A model generated the notes under the pieces. That model was not told the origin of the DNA. It saw only the letters and a program-made list of their open reading frames with translations, and ran no database searches. The translations under genes were made by a program, and so were the position numbers. Positions 23,671 through 33,717 of a stretch of 64,000 nucleotides of DNA are shown one piece after another. The first letter of the stretch is position 1. Every line of letters begins with the position of its first letter. This stretch comes from Aplectana chamaeleonis (Eukaryota > Nematoda > Chromadorea > Rhabditida > Cosmocercidae): contig JAPDOI010000064.1 of the NCBI GenBank assembly GCA_029168955.1, positions 682,001 to 746,000 on the forward strand, read 5' to 3'.

Positions 23671-23824
23671 CGGGACAGGGGCTGTCTACAAACCGAGGGA
23701 GGAGTTGTCCCTTTTTGCAGTTCGAAAAGTCACGCCACTCAATGCGAGCAAAGTGGTCCCGAGTGGAATTAGAGGCCCAAAAGGCGGGACAACTGCTCCC
23801 TCGGTGTGTAGAGAGCCCCTGTCC
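23671..23824. repeat. Short inverted-repeat element
   Basis: GGGACAGGGGCTGTCTACA and the following ACCGAGGGAGGAGTTGTCCC pair with the inverted right end (GGGACAACTGCTCCCTCGGT, then AGAGCCCCTGTCCC). About 154 bp, non-coding, interrupting the inner edge of the foldback arm. Confidence 0.65.
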
Positions 23825-23881
23825 CACCTGAACCGGATTGAATTCGAGCAGCGGAGATGAACTGGAGTGTCAGACCACTCA

Positions 23882-24334
23882 CAAGGGAGCCACAATTAGT
23901 CATAGTAACCATTCGGAGTGAGATGTATACAAGATTGTAGGTCCAGGTAAGGTAGTAAACATATATCAATACTAGCTGCCTAGACCTCCCACAGAGAGCG
24001 CTGTGACCCGCCGAAGTTTGCTCCCCGCAGAAGAGGGGTTACGTCTACGCGGGGTAATCATTCTACGGTGTGGAAGCCGTGGTATAGTGGTAGAGCTCTC
24101 GCTTCGTGAATGAGCTATGGAGGGATCGATCCCCGAGCCATGCGAAATTTTCGCATTTTTAGTTTTCTCCTCGGAATTTAATGATTTTCTTACCTTCGAC
24201 ATTTTTAGCACTTTCGCACATATAATCAGGTTTCGGAAATACAATTTTAGACACATTCTCTCGACGCATTCTGTTGCCTTGATGGAAGAATTGCGTTGTT
24301 TTCTCTTCGTTTGGCGTTGGAAATGGAGAGAAAA
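23882..24334 (+). repeat. Left TIR of the Tc5-like element
   Basis: Collinear in inverted orientation with 26347-26800 over its whole length, about 95 percent identical by eye, with differences such as GGTTACGTC versus GACAGGTCTACG. Confidence 0.85.
24072..24142 (+). pseudogene. tRNA-like sequence in left TIR
   Basis: It contains an A-box-like TGGTATAGTGGTAGAGC, an anticodon-arm-like CTCGC-TTCGTGA-ATGAG (anticodon position CGT) and a B-box-like GGATCGATCCC in correct order and spacing. The acceptor and T stems do not pair well, so a functional tRNA is unlikely. The mirrored copy has a better B box. Isotype cannot be assigned with confidence. Confidence 0.45.
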
Positions 24335-24502
24335 ACTTTTTATCTCTGTTGGAGCACTTGCACCCACAATAGAATGTTTAAGTGACTCTAGTCAGGTGCA
24401 GTCTGAGCGGACTGTTAATCAACGGTGCTTGTGATATATTGATTAGAGAGATCATGAGATTTTCCCGTTCACGCGCCGTCTACCGCCTATTGATTATTCG
24501 CG

Positions 24503-26339
24503 ATGGTTTTCCGTCCTGAAAAGGTTGTTTCTCTATTAATCGCTGAGTTTGGACAGCCTTTCGACTGTCAAGATGCTTGTCGCGAAGAGAAGAAGATTGC
24601 GGAAAAATTCATATGTATACTACGCGACTGCATCTTGGCACACTGCGACGCCGACTCGGAAGAAGACCTGGATAGCGATGCTGCCGATGATCCAGACTGG
24701 AACGGCGAAGACGATTACTTGGGTGGAAACTCCTCGGTTGAAACAGGCGAAGATGTAGTGATTTTCGGGGACGCTTATGTTCCAACGGCCAGGGTGTGTT
24801 TAACTACCACTAGTCAGCTTTGAGAATGTTTTTTGTTCCAAAATTCATTTTCCATTTGGACATATTCTAGGTTAAAGATGCTATTGCCTTCTATCGAGCA
24901 TCAGTGAAGGGTAGTCGTACGCTGAAGGTTATGCAACATAATTTCCGATGGATCAAATGTTGGAATCATTTGACGAAATTGCGAGCGATTGAGGAGCACG
25001 ACGTGCAGAGGTTTTAGCGGGCCGCAAAACTTAAGAATCTCGCCAATCTGCTTCATGAAATTGTTCAGAGCAAGTGTCAAGCAGGTGTGTACTAATGTAT
25101 GTAATAACACGGAGAATATTGTCACACAAATTCACTCGAATATTTTTGAAGGAGTATCGCTGCATGATCACGACCTTCGTTCGCTGGCTTTAAACCTCGC
25201 ACGTCAACAAAACATTGAGAACTTTACGGCGAGCTCAACATGGATTGATTCATTCAAAAGATGTTATGGAGTCGTTTCAAGGAGAATTACAACGTTCGTG
25301 ACAAGACGGACGTTCAGATCCCGTGAAGATATAGAAATGCAGGCAAGAGAGTTCGTGGAATCCGTGAAAATCGACATGAGAACGCTTCCTTTGGCCTGTT
25401 TTTGTAATGGGGACCAATCCGGCTTTGCGAAAAGAAATGACCACGGCTCGAAGTCTGGCACCAGCCGGTTGTGAAAAGGTGAATAATAGCTATTGCTTTG
25501 ATTACCCCCTTCAATAAGCCAAATAACCGTCATCTGGCTTTATAGGTTGAAAGAATAGTGGATAGCAAAGCGGCAACCACGCACTCCTACACAGTGTTGC
25601 CACTAGTCTACGCCGATGGCAGACTTGGAGACAAGCTGTTTGTCCTTCTGCAGGAAAGAAACGGAGTTTTCCCTCGTCAAGGTCACTTTGAGGCTCCAAA
25701 CCTCGTTGTTCGAGCTGGTACCACTCACATAATGACGAAAAATCACATGGTGGAGTGGTTGAGGAGCTGCGTATTTGTACCTGGAGGACCTCGTGAGACA
25801 TATCTCATTGTGGACTCGTGGTCGTCATTTCGTGATGTCGAGACCATAAACAAAGCAGTTCCCGGAGGTAATTAATTCACTCTAGTCCTGTAGGTAAATT
25901 CCACTCATGCAAACCTAGTTTAGGCCATCGCGTAGTTGTACGGAACATCCCTCCTGGTGCAACGTCGATGATTCAACCTCTAGACGTCTTCTTTTTCGGG
26001 CCATTGAAGAATGTCATGAAGAGAATCCGAGCACATATACTCGTTAACGACATCGATTTCAATGTAGCACAAAGAGACAACATTCTCATGGTGATTTCGC
26101 AAGTCTACAGAATGTTTTGTGCGCCGAGATTTGTGAATTTCCTCAAGTACTCTTGGCATATGGCAGGGTACGTAGACGAGCGTCCAGGTCAGTTTGACAC
26201 TCCGGGAGAATACCTATTCCGGCTTGAGGCCGCAGACTGTTTCGAGGACGGATGTCAGTGTACGGTTTTTATTCGATGCGCCGTTTGTGAACATCATTTG
26301 TGCTTTTCCCATTTTTTCGTATCGTTCCATCAGTGTTAA
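24503..26339 (+). pseudogene. Tc5-type transposase (DDE, CENP-B-like HTH), disrupted
   Basis: The reading starts at ATG 24503 (acidic N-terminal region, SEEDLDSDAADDPD). A GT-AG intron fits 24794-24870 in phase 0, giving VKDAIAFYRASVKG. An in-frame TAG follows at 25015-25017 (after EEHDVQRF). A Tc5/CENP-B-type DNA-binding block (LHDHDLRSLALNLARQQNI, then WIDSFKRCYGVVSRRITTF) lies at about 25160-25310. The three catalytic Asp codons are present: GDQSGF (25412), LIVDSW (25813) and MIQPLDV (25983). One extra A near 25433 shifts the frame before a second GT-AG intron (25479-25545). A 26-nt GT...AG insert at 25868-25893 also breaks the frame. The C terminus is Cys-rich (CAVCEHHLC), ending at TAA 26337-26339. 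Catalysis would be cut-and-paste of the element; this copy cannot do it as it stands. Confidence 0.85.
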
Positions 26340-26346
26340 AATGAAT

Positions 26347-26800
26347 TTTCGCTCTCCATTTTCAACGCCAAACGAAGAGAAAACAGCGCAATTCTTCCAT
26401 CAAGGCAACAGAATGCGTCGAGAGAATGTGTCTAAAATTGTATTTCCGAAACCTGATTATATGTGCGAAAGTGCTAAAAATGTCGAAGGTAAGAAAATCC
26501 TTAAATTCCGAGGGGAAAACTAAAAATGCAAAAATCTCGCACGGCTCGGGGATCGAACCCTCCATAGCTCATTCACGAAGCGAGAGCTCTACCACTATAC
26601 CACGGCTGCCACACCGTGGAATGATTACCCCGCGTAGACCTGTCCCCTCTTCTGCGGGGAGCAAACTTCGGCGGGTCACAGCGCTCTCTGTGGGAGGTCT
26701 AGGCAGCTAGTATTGATATATGTTTACTACCTTACCTGGACCTACAATCGTGTATACATCTCACTCCGAATGGTTACTATGGCTAATTGTGGTTCCCTTG
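26347..26800 (-). repeat. Right TIR of the Tc5-like element
   Basis: Reverse complement of the left TIR; it ends CCCTTG immediately before the TCA duplication. The transposase stop codon lies about 8 bp inside its inner edge. Confidence 0.85.
26540..26610 (-). pseudogene. tRNA-like sequence in right TIR
   Basis: On the minus strand it has GTGGTATAGTGGTAGAGC (A box), CTCGCTTCGTGAATGAG (anticodon arm) and GGGTTCGATCCCC, a near-consensus B box. It differs from the left copy in the B box (GGTTCGA versus GGATCGA). It is expected to attract tRNA-gene predictors, but the cloverleaf is incomplete. Confidence 0.5.
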
Positions 26801-26811
26801 TCAGCAGCCAG

Positions 26812-27808
26812 CGCGCGCGGCCTCGGCGCGTCACCCTATTGATTGATCTCTTGAGCAAAGGGTTTAACTCAACCAATTAATCGCCCTTAGTCTAGTGCGT
26901 GTATAAAACCATTAAATCCAAGGAATTGGGTCGGAATATGTTTTTTTGGTTTTTCCTTTTTTTCGTGAAAATTTACATATCTATCGAAATGTGAAAAAAC
27001 CCTCTGTGTTATCTGTTCTGTTGCGGGGAAGGATCCCAGACAGAACCCTCCTGGAATTTCGGCAAGTGAATCCTTGGTCGCGGACCACCCAGCAGCCTGC
27101 ACGTGCGGCCCCGCATTGAATCCTCTAAGCAAAGGTCGTGCTCAACCAAGTAACCGCTCTTCGTCAACTGCGGGTGTGAAATCATTAAATGCAAGGACTG
27201 AAGTTGATTTCTCGATCTATAACAAAAAAATAGCATCCACAACAGGACCAGAGGAAAACCACCGTAATCCAACAAACCTGCGTAGATTCTAACACCAATT
27301 CCCCCCACTAGGAACCAGGAGTGTGAGGAATTCCTGTTTCCGTATAACCGCTTTCCTAAGAGCTTCCGCCCTTCAATTTCCGACTCCCAAAATATGTTTC
27401 AATTTCTAGAACCCCGAGAAAAATTCCGTTTTGATCTGCCCATTGGCGCTAACAGTTTACTATCAGCGAAGTTCAATTTCTTTCTTTTTTACTTATCGCA
27501 CCACAGCACAAAAATACCGAATTTCGCAACTCCATCTCATACTGGGATCAGTTCCTTGTCAGCTCCTTCATCCTCAGTGTGCAAAAGCGACGCAGCGTCC
27601 GCACGGCTGCTCTGTATTTTTTTAATTTAATCGATCCAATGTGATTTTTATGAGAAACCGGAAAAACCAGAAAAATCCATATTCCGACCCTGTTCCTTGC
27701 ATTTGGTCCTTTTTATCCGCAGTAGACGAAGAGCGGTTATTCGGTTGAGCCTAAACCTTCGCTTAGGAGATCAATCAATAGGGTGAGGCGACGCGGCCGC
27801 GCTTTGCA
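26812..27808. mobile_element. Inverted-repeat element, about 1 kb, with a third internal copy
   Basis: The left arm (26812-26955: CACCCTATTGATTGATCTC, AACCAATTAATCGC, GGGTCGGAATATG) matches the right arm (27675-27808) in reverse complement. A further direct copy of part of the arm lies at about 27110-27210 (AAGCAAAGGT, CTCAACCAAGTAACCGCTC, ATTAAATGCAAGGAC). The interior is AT-rich with no protein recognised. Confidence 0.6.
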
Positions 27809-28469
27809 TGTCAGGATTTCTATTCTTGAAGAGTATTCGTTTACTGTTCTGGCTGGTAGTAATAATAATCCATGAAGATGATTTCCAAGTTTGGAGTGTA
27901 CGGACTGCTGTGTTTGGTATGGAACGTGTTTCATGTTTTTTTGGGACGTCTGGTTATTTATCGATTTTCGTGGTGGTCAGGTAATGTTTTCAAAATTGTT
28001 AACGAAATGCAAAATTAACGTGTTAAAGCATTAACGGATTAACGCGGTTTTTTTTCAAAAATTAACGGTTAACGAGAAAAAAACATTTCATTAACGCACA
28101 CCCCTGGTGTTCTCCGCTGCTCGAATTCAATCCAGTTCGGGGGCATAGGTTCGTTGGGGTGGAGACAGCGGTCCGAGAGGTGAGGATAGTTTAGGATACC
28201 TGAGTGGGGAATGGTGAAGGTTCCCTATAGACTTGCAACTTCAAAATTTAACGTTTACTCAATCCTCTTTTTCTTGCATTCAGCATATTTTTCTTTTTAA
28301 TCATAAATTTTGAAACATTTTTTTTCGTTAGATGACCTCCTTTTGAAATTCACTAATCTTGATGAAATTATATGCTTAGGTCATGAAAAATTTTCTTCGA
28401 GATGTCTTGGAGTCAAAATTTCTCGGAAAATGTTTCCAAGCGATTTTTGAAAAACTACCCGTTCTTCGC

Positions 28470-29650
28470 TCATAAAATGTTTGCCCTTTAAGAAGAACCT
28501 TTGAACGGAGCTGTTTCCGAAGTCTCCATGGAATTTCGCGTCGAATAATGTTTCCATGTTGAGAAAAAAACGTTGCCAATTTCTCAGCAGAGTTCAATTT
28601 ATGAAATAAAGTTTCATTCACCAAAAGCAATCAGTTTTTCGTCCATACCTGTTTCATCCTAAAAGACAGCCCTTTGGTGAAAAATGTTTTCGGAATTCCC
28701 ACAAGATTCTGCATCGAATAGCGTTTTCAGTTTCGAAAAATACTTCCCCTTCTACCAGCCGATTTCAGTTTATAAAGTGCATTTTTTTGCCTGAAATTAT
28801 CGGTTTTTCGTCCATAACTTTTTTGTGCTTGAAGATAGACCTTTGGTGAAGGTTGTTCCTGGAATCTCAATGGGATTCTGCGTCAACTGGTGTTCCAAGT
28901 TTGGAAAAATAATTTCTCGATCCTTTAGCCTAACTCATTTTACGAAACACCGGTTTTTCGCCTATAACTCTTTAACCGTTTGAGACAGGGTTCTGAAGAA
29001 GGTTGTTCATGAAATCGGCGTAAAATTCTGCGTCGAATGACATATCGGGTTCCCTAACTTTGCTTGCCACAAAACTCAGCCACGTCGGTGAATCTGAGCC
29101 CCGTTGTAGGCTCCACGAGAACTCTGCGTCTCCTACTTACACCATAGAGGCGAAAGCACCCTATGTAGATAACTATGGAGCTCGGCTCCGCCGACCTGGC
29201 TGGCTTATGGAGCAAGCAAAGTTAGGAACCTCATATATCATTCGACGCAGAATTTTACGTAGGATTCAAAAACGACTTTCACCAGAACCCTGTCCCAACG
29301 GTTCAAGAGTTATAGACAAAAACCGCTGTTTCGTAAAAGGAATTAGGATGAAGGATCGAGAAAATATATTCACAAACTGAAAACACCAGTCGACGCAGAA
29401 TTCCATCAAGATTTGGAAAACAACCTTCAACAAAGGTCTATCTCCAAGCACAAAAAAAGTTATGGACGAAAACCCGATAATTTCAGGCAAAAAAAATGCA
29501 CTTTATAAACTGAAATCGGCTGGTAGAAGGGGGACGTATTTTCTGAACCTGAAAACGCTATTGGATTCAGAATTATATGGGGACTCCGAAAACAACCTTC
29601 AACAAGGGGCTATCCTTTGGGGTAGAAGAGTTATGGCCGAAAAACCGGCA
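28470..29650. repeat. Large palindrome of tandem units
   Basis: Each arm consists of degraded head-to-tail units of about 145-165 bp containing CGTCCATAACTTTTTTG, AGATAGACCTTTGGTGAAGG, GGGATTCTGCGTC and ATTTCAGTTTATAAAGTGCA. Units run forward on the left (to about 29050) and reversed on the right (from about 29217). The arms meet in a centre with inverted TTCCCTAACTTTGCTTGCC/GGCAAGCAAAGTTAGG-type similarity and a loop of about 70 bp near 29100-29170. The continuous frame at 29060-29380 is incidental. Confidence 0.7.
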
Positions 29651-30423
29651 GTGACACCCACTCAATCTTGAAAATGGCTTGCATGAGTGTTGGGTCACTT
29701 TCATTCTTTTTCGGGGCGTTTCACCGGTTGTCATCGGTTTTCCCAATGGTAAACGTTCCCCACTTTACCTGCCCAGAGGTGAAGGTTGGTGAAGTACATG
29801 GCTCCACCCAACGAACTCAGGCAATCGCGGGGGTCGGTGGCCGGTTAAAACGCTCTTTCCCAATCAAATTGATCGGATCTGGCTGATCGGCGGAGGTTCC
29901 GGCATGACTCATAACTGCCGGAGTTTTCGTGGTAATGTCTCATATGTGGCGGAGATTTCGGGTCGACGTGTTGCAGTGTCTGCACTGTTTTTCTCTGATA
30001 CTCTCTCGTGTAGAGCGCGTGAGTGGCAGCCCACAATGTATACGCTGCCCTTAAATGTGAGGTGTTTGTGCTTGTCGTTGTTGGTATTGTTCGGGATATC
30101 GACGCTCTGGCGGGCGTCGGTGGCAGGTTGATTCGCCAATGCTGCCTCTCGACCTGCCACCGACGCCCGCGACTGCAGGAGTGGTAGGTGGTGGTCGGTG
30201 GGAGGTGATTAGGCAGAGCTCTCGGTGTGGAAGGGTCAACTGTGACGTGGCATTGTAGGGTCGATGGGAGGTTGACACGCGGAGTTTTCGGCATGAATGG
30301 GGGAGTTTTCGGGCCTTGCCCGCTCTTTTTTTCGTTCCGAGCGGCAGCACGCTACCTGTTCAACTCCTCTCAACCGGCCACCGACCCCGGCGAGTGTGTG
30401 AGAAGCTATGTTCGGGGGACGGT
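29651..30423. other. GC-rich interval with short inverted repeats
   Basis: It holds repeated GGAGTTTTCG strings (29917, 30280, 30302) and a hairpin at about 30112-30173 (CGGGCGTCGGTGGCAGGTTG / CGACCTGCCACCGACGCCCG). The dense overlapping frames on both strands are compositional and not gene-like. Confidence 0.5.
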
Positions 30424-31616
30424 TTTCGAGCGAGGGGTGCGTCAGCTCGTCGAGAGAGAGAGAGAGAGATTGAGTGGAAGGAGTGGAGATGCGGGGAAGC
30501 AGAAGGGGGGACCATCGCCAGAATGAAGTTCACTCAAGAGTGGGCAAGATTACCAGTAAATCTTGACTGTTTTCCAAGCATAGAGATTTTCGAAGTCAGG
30601 ACTATGTATAACAAGAGTCGATTGGTGCTTTTTTCCATATTGAAATCTCATCATTTCGAAGAAATTTCAACTTCTTGGGAGGACGAAATATGTCATAACT
30701 ACTTCAAGTAATAACCTCTTTCTTAAACTTGAAAACATTTTCAAAAATATGACTATGAATAATATTTTCTAATTCTGAAAATAATCCTTCCAGAAATTTT
30801 GAGTATTGATACAAGTAATTGAAACTCGAACTACCTCCTCCATTAGAGGGACTCGAGGCTTTTATCGTTATAAATTGTTTGTCTGAGGATAGAGTAAGAA
30901 CGGTTCATATCCGATTAGTTATTTATCGTTGTTAGTGAACTTTTTTTTCAATAAAGCAATACAAATATAAAGTATATGAATGAAATTAAAGTATATATCC
31001 TCTGTTTCCGAGTGTAAATTATTTCCGTTCATCGCGTGCATCTGCGCGCGTACGCTGCGTCTCCATCTCCCACACACTTTATCGCTGTCTGCACCCTCGC
31101 TCCGCTCAAGCGCGCGAGGGAACAGAGTAAAGCTGGCTTGAAACCAGAGGATAAGTATTAAAAGTATAGTGAAAATTTATATAAGGATAGAGTAAATAAA
31201 AAATAAACAAACAACGCTAAAACATCTTAAACAAATAACTAAATGAATAGCTAATGAATAATACTCAGAGGGGAAACGGAATTAAATTTCAAAAAAAAAT
31301 CTAAAGAAAACGAAATTCGTAAAATAAAAAATTCAAATCAAAAACAAGCTGAATAAGCTAGAGTAGACACAGCCACACATTTCAACATTTCATATTGTCC
31401 CCTTTCTCATGCACTCGATTGATTGTGCCAACCTTATAAGCCTTGTTTGAAAGTAAGCCATGTCCAGATCGTGAAGAAAGAATGATCAATGCTGATTTCA
31501 AAAATGTCTTCAATTTTGGAAAACGTCCACTTTGAAGCGAGTTATGGTCAAAAGACGGAAAAAGCGATTTTTTGCGTTTTTTTTTTCGCCCTTTTCAAAA
31601 CTTAGGGTGGGTATTG
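30424..31616 (-). repeat. Right arm of giant foldback
   Basis: Reverse complement of 22789-23661, interrupted by the 154-bp MITE at 30998-31151. The ancestral sequence joins across that insertion at a single TA, as seen by comparing it with the uninterrupted left arm. Confidence 0.75.
30998..31151 (-). mobile_element. TA-flanked MITE, second copy, inserted in foldback arm
   Basis: Reverse complement of 20738-20890. It is flanked by TA at 30996-30997 and 31152-31153. The opposite foldback arm (around 23150) lacks it and provides an empty-site comparison. Confidence 0.75.
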
Positions 31617-31618
31617 TA

Positions 31619-32584
31619 GTCGATCTGAGGCAATGTTGCCAGCGAGCGAATAAAGTCTGAATGAGGGAAATGCCAACTGCAGAAGGTGGTTAGGTTTCAT
31701 TTGTTACCGCGAATATGTATGATATCTCTTCAGATTTGGAGAGATCTCAATCGGAAAAGTTAGCAGCTTTGACTGTTTTTTTTTTCACTGAGAAAAGGTC
31801 CGCTCAGGTATTCTTGGGTGCTAACTCATATAATTCCATGAAAGGGACGAACTCATCCGTCATTCTGCCCCTGCATAATCAGCGTTCAGCAATTCAGGCG
31901 TGCCCCAGCACTCTTTTCATATTATTTTTAGTTCATAATCAAGATAGCTGCTCATTCCTGCGTTCGCTTTGTCTATACTCTATTCCGGAGTAGAAACCAC
32001 TTCGTTCCCTTGCGTGTGTGTGGGGAGCGAGAGTGTAAGTGAGAAGGAGAAGCAGCGTACGCGCGCACACGCGCGCGATGCTTCCTAGTGAATTTTGCTT
32101 CGAAGTAGAAGATATGCGGGCCTGTTATTTGGCTGACAAAGCATTTTCGGTCCTAAAAAATTGTTGCCAGAATAATTTCAGCTTCGCACCTGTAGAACCA
32201 TCTTGTGCAATAGTGCACTCACCATGACAGTATTTTTTAGATCAAATCACATACATACATGATTTCAAACATGCATTTCAATTTTTAAATATCTATTCCG
32301 CCCAGAATTTAGCTTCCATTCGTAATAGCAGTCTCAACCCTCCATCGCTAAAATTGTGCGGGAAAAATGTAGCTCAGTGATGATCTGTTAAATGATGACA
32401 GGTGAAAAGATTGTTCTAACATCCAGCTTTGAAATGTTTCCGAAACACCAGGGGCGGCGCAGGTAAAATTAGTTTTGCTAGGACAGAAACCGTCTGCTTT
32501 GCTCGTTCTTCACGCATAGAGCTACTGGCCACGGTAACGGGAAAGGGTCGGTTGCGTATTTCCACTCAGCATACTGTAGGTTGC
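31619..32584. other. Non-coding interval
   Basis: No gene recognised. About 31970-32085 (TTCGTTCCCTTGCGTGTGTG, GAAGCAGCGTACGCGCGC) is a diverged partial relative of the MITE at 20738. Confidence 0.45.
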
Positions 32585-32592
32585 GTCATAAT

Positions 32593-33709
32593 CAGGGCTG
32601 TGCGGAAATCTTTTTCAAGATTTTCGGAAACGGAAACGGAAGAAAAATGGCCAAAAAACGCCGGAAACGGAAATCCGGAAACGGAAACGGAAGAGACCAA
32701 AAAAAGGGTTTTCTCGTTTCCACGCTTCGCTGTTGCCCTTTGCTCGCAGCTCTCATTCAATAACCAATGATTTCAGTCAATTAACTATCACTTATTCTAA
32801 CTAAAGTCACTACGAGGCATTCAACGATTTCGAAGTCTTGCTTCTAAAAATCCGAATAGGCAACCTCTAAAAATACTTATTATATGTAGCCGCCCATCAG
32901 GGGTGTGCGGTAATTGCCGACTGCAGTTTGCTTCCCGTCTTGGGGTTCGTCGTTGCTGTTTACCGAAATTTTATTTTTTGTAGCCGCACACCTCTGGTAT
33001 ACAGCTTGTCCCCTAGAAAGCAGTCCAAGCGACACCAAGGCTGATCAGAAGTCAATTTTCTGATGATCAGCGACTACTTTCTCTTCTTTCGAACCATATT
33101 TGCCTATTGGAGTAGATATCAAACCATTGAATTTGAAAAATAAAATAGAAAACTCTACGGCGACATGGGAAATTCTCTTATGATCTACCTCAAATGAGCC
33201 TAGCCGCTGCCCGTGGTCACCTCCACCAGTCTTCGACGAGACTCCTTTCTGGAAGACAGGCTGTAGGTGCAAAACCAAAACTAACTCGATTTTTGTTGCT
33301 GTCGCGAAGAAGTGGAATCAAGAAGACAAGTTTCACGAAATCATTGAATCTCATTGTCAGAGGAAAAGCTACATATTTTCAAGAAGAAATCCTCAAAAGG
33401 CGTGCAGATTTCTGCCACACCCATTTCGTGTCATCATTTCAAAGGAGTCCAATCTCAGGCCACCAAAGTTCGTGAATGATACCATCTAAGCTCAGATATT
33501 CCCTTAAACACGAAGAGGTCGGATGTAAGTTTCAGCGTCTCATTAAACCTTCGAAAATCCTTGCCTATACCCACTATCATAGATCGTATTGCACTAATGT
33601 ATTCCGTTTCCGGGCCCGCTAACCCGGAAACGGAAGCGGAACGGAACAGCCCAAAATCACCGGAAATACGGAAGCGGAATCGGAAACGGAACAGTTCCGC
33701 ACAGCCCTG
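32593..33709. mobile_element. hAT-like non-autonomous element, 8-bp target duplication
   Basis: The ends CAGGGCTGTGCGGAA and TTCCGCACAGCCCTG are flanked by the identical octamer GTCATAAT at 32585-32592 and 33710-33717. An 8-bp duplication with CAGGG-type ends is diagnostic of the hAT superfamily. The subterminal regions are filled with GGAAACGGAA repeats in inverted orientation. At 1117 bp no hAT transposase domain is visible. The plus frame at 33194-33475 and the minus frame at 33045-33278 are unrecognised and may be passenger sequence. Confidence 0.8.
32898..32995. repeat. Short hAT-like inverted repeat nested in the element
   Basis: CAGGGGTGTGCGGTAATTGCC and GTAGCCGCACACCTCTG form inverted ends of about 98 bp inside the larger hAT-like element. 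No 8-bp duplication could be confirmed. A solo end of this type (CGCACACCCCTGG) occurs near 28096. Confidence 0.45.
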
Positions 33710-33717
33710 GTCATAAT

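Larger units (their letters stand above)
23882..26800 (+). mobile_element. Tc5-like DNA transposon, 2919 bp, near full length
   Basis: The ends are CAAGGGAGCCACAATTAG and its inverted partner CTAATTGTGGTTCCCTTG, with TCA duplicated at 23879-23881 and 26801-26803. Tc4/Tc5 elements of Caenorhabditis use TNA targets and have very long TIRs; here the TIRs are about 453 bp (23882-24334 and 26347-26800). The interior encodes a Tc5-type transposase, now interrupted by a stop and at least one frameshift. Each TIR contains a tRNA-like sequence. The element is inserted in the interior of the 22789-31616 foldback. Confidence 0.9.
22789..31616. mobile_element. Giant foldback (TIR) element, 8.8 kb with nested insertions
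   Basis: The outer ends are TA|CAATACCCACCCTAGGTTTT at 22787 and, inverted, CAAAACTTAGGGTGGGTATTG|TA ending at 31618. Inverted similarity continues inward for about 870 bp on the left (to about 23661) and about 1190 bp on the right (from about 30424), the right arm being longer because of a 154-bp MITE and small indels. TA flanks suggest Tc1/mariner-type mobilisation. The interior is a mosaic of other repeats with no transposase attributable to the outer ends. It could be a single large non-autonomous element, or an inverted duplication of one end. Confidence 0.65.

Noticed and set aside
24072..24142. Functional tRNA gene
   Set aside because: A and B boxes are present, but acceptor and T stems do not pair and the sequence is duplicated within transposon TIRs; kept only as tRNA-like.
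24117..24434. 105-codon frame mirrored at 26362-26565
   Set aside because: Both lie in the TIRs of the Tc5-like element and are the same TIR sequence read in inverted orientation.
29845..30711. Cluster of long overlapping frames on both strands
   Set aside because: GC-rich composition and inverted repeats keep all frames open; no conserved motif was seen.
33045..33475. Host gene fragment captured in the hAT-like element
   Set aside because: Frames on both strands are open, but no family is recognised and no splice sites are consistent; not enough to claim capture.
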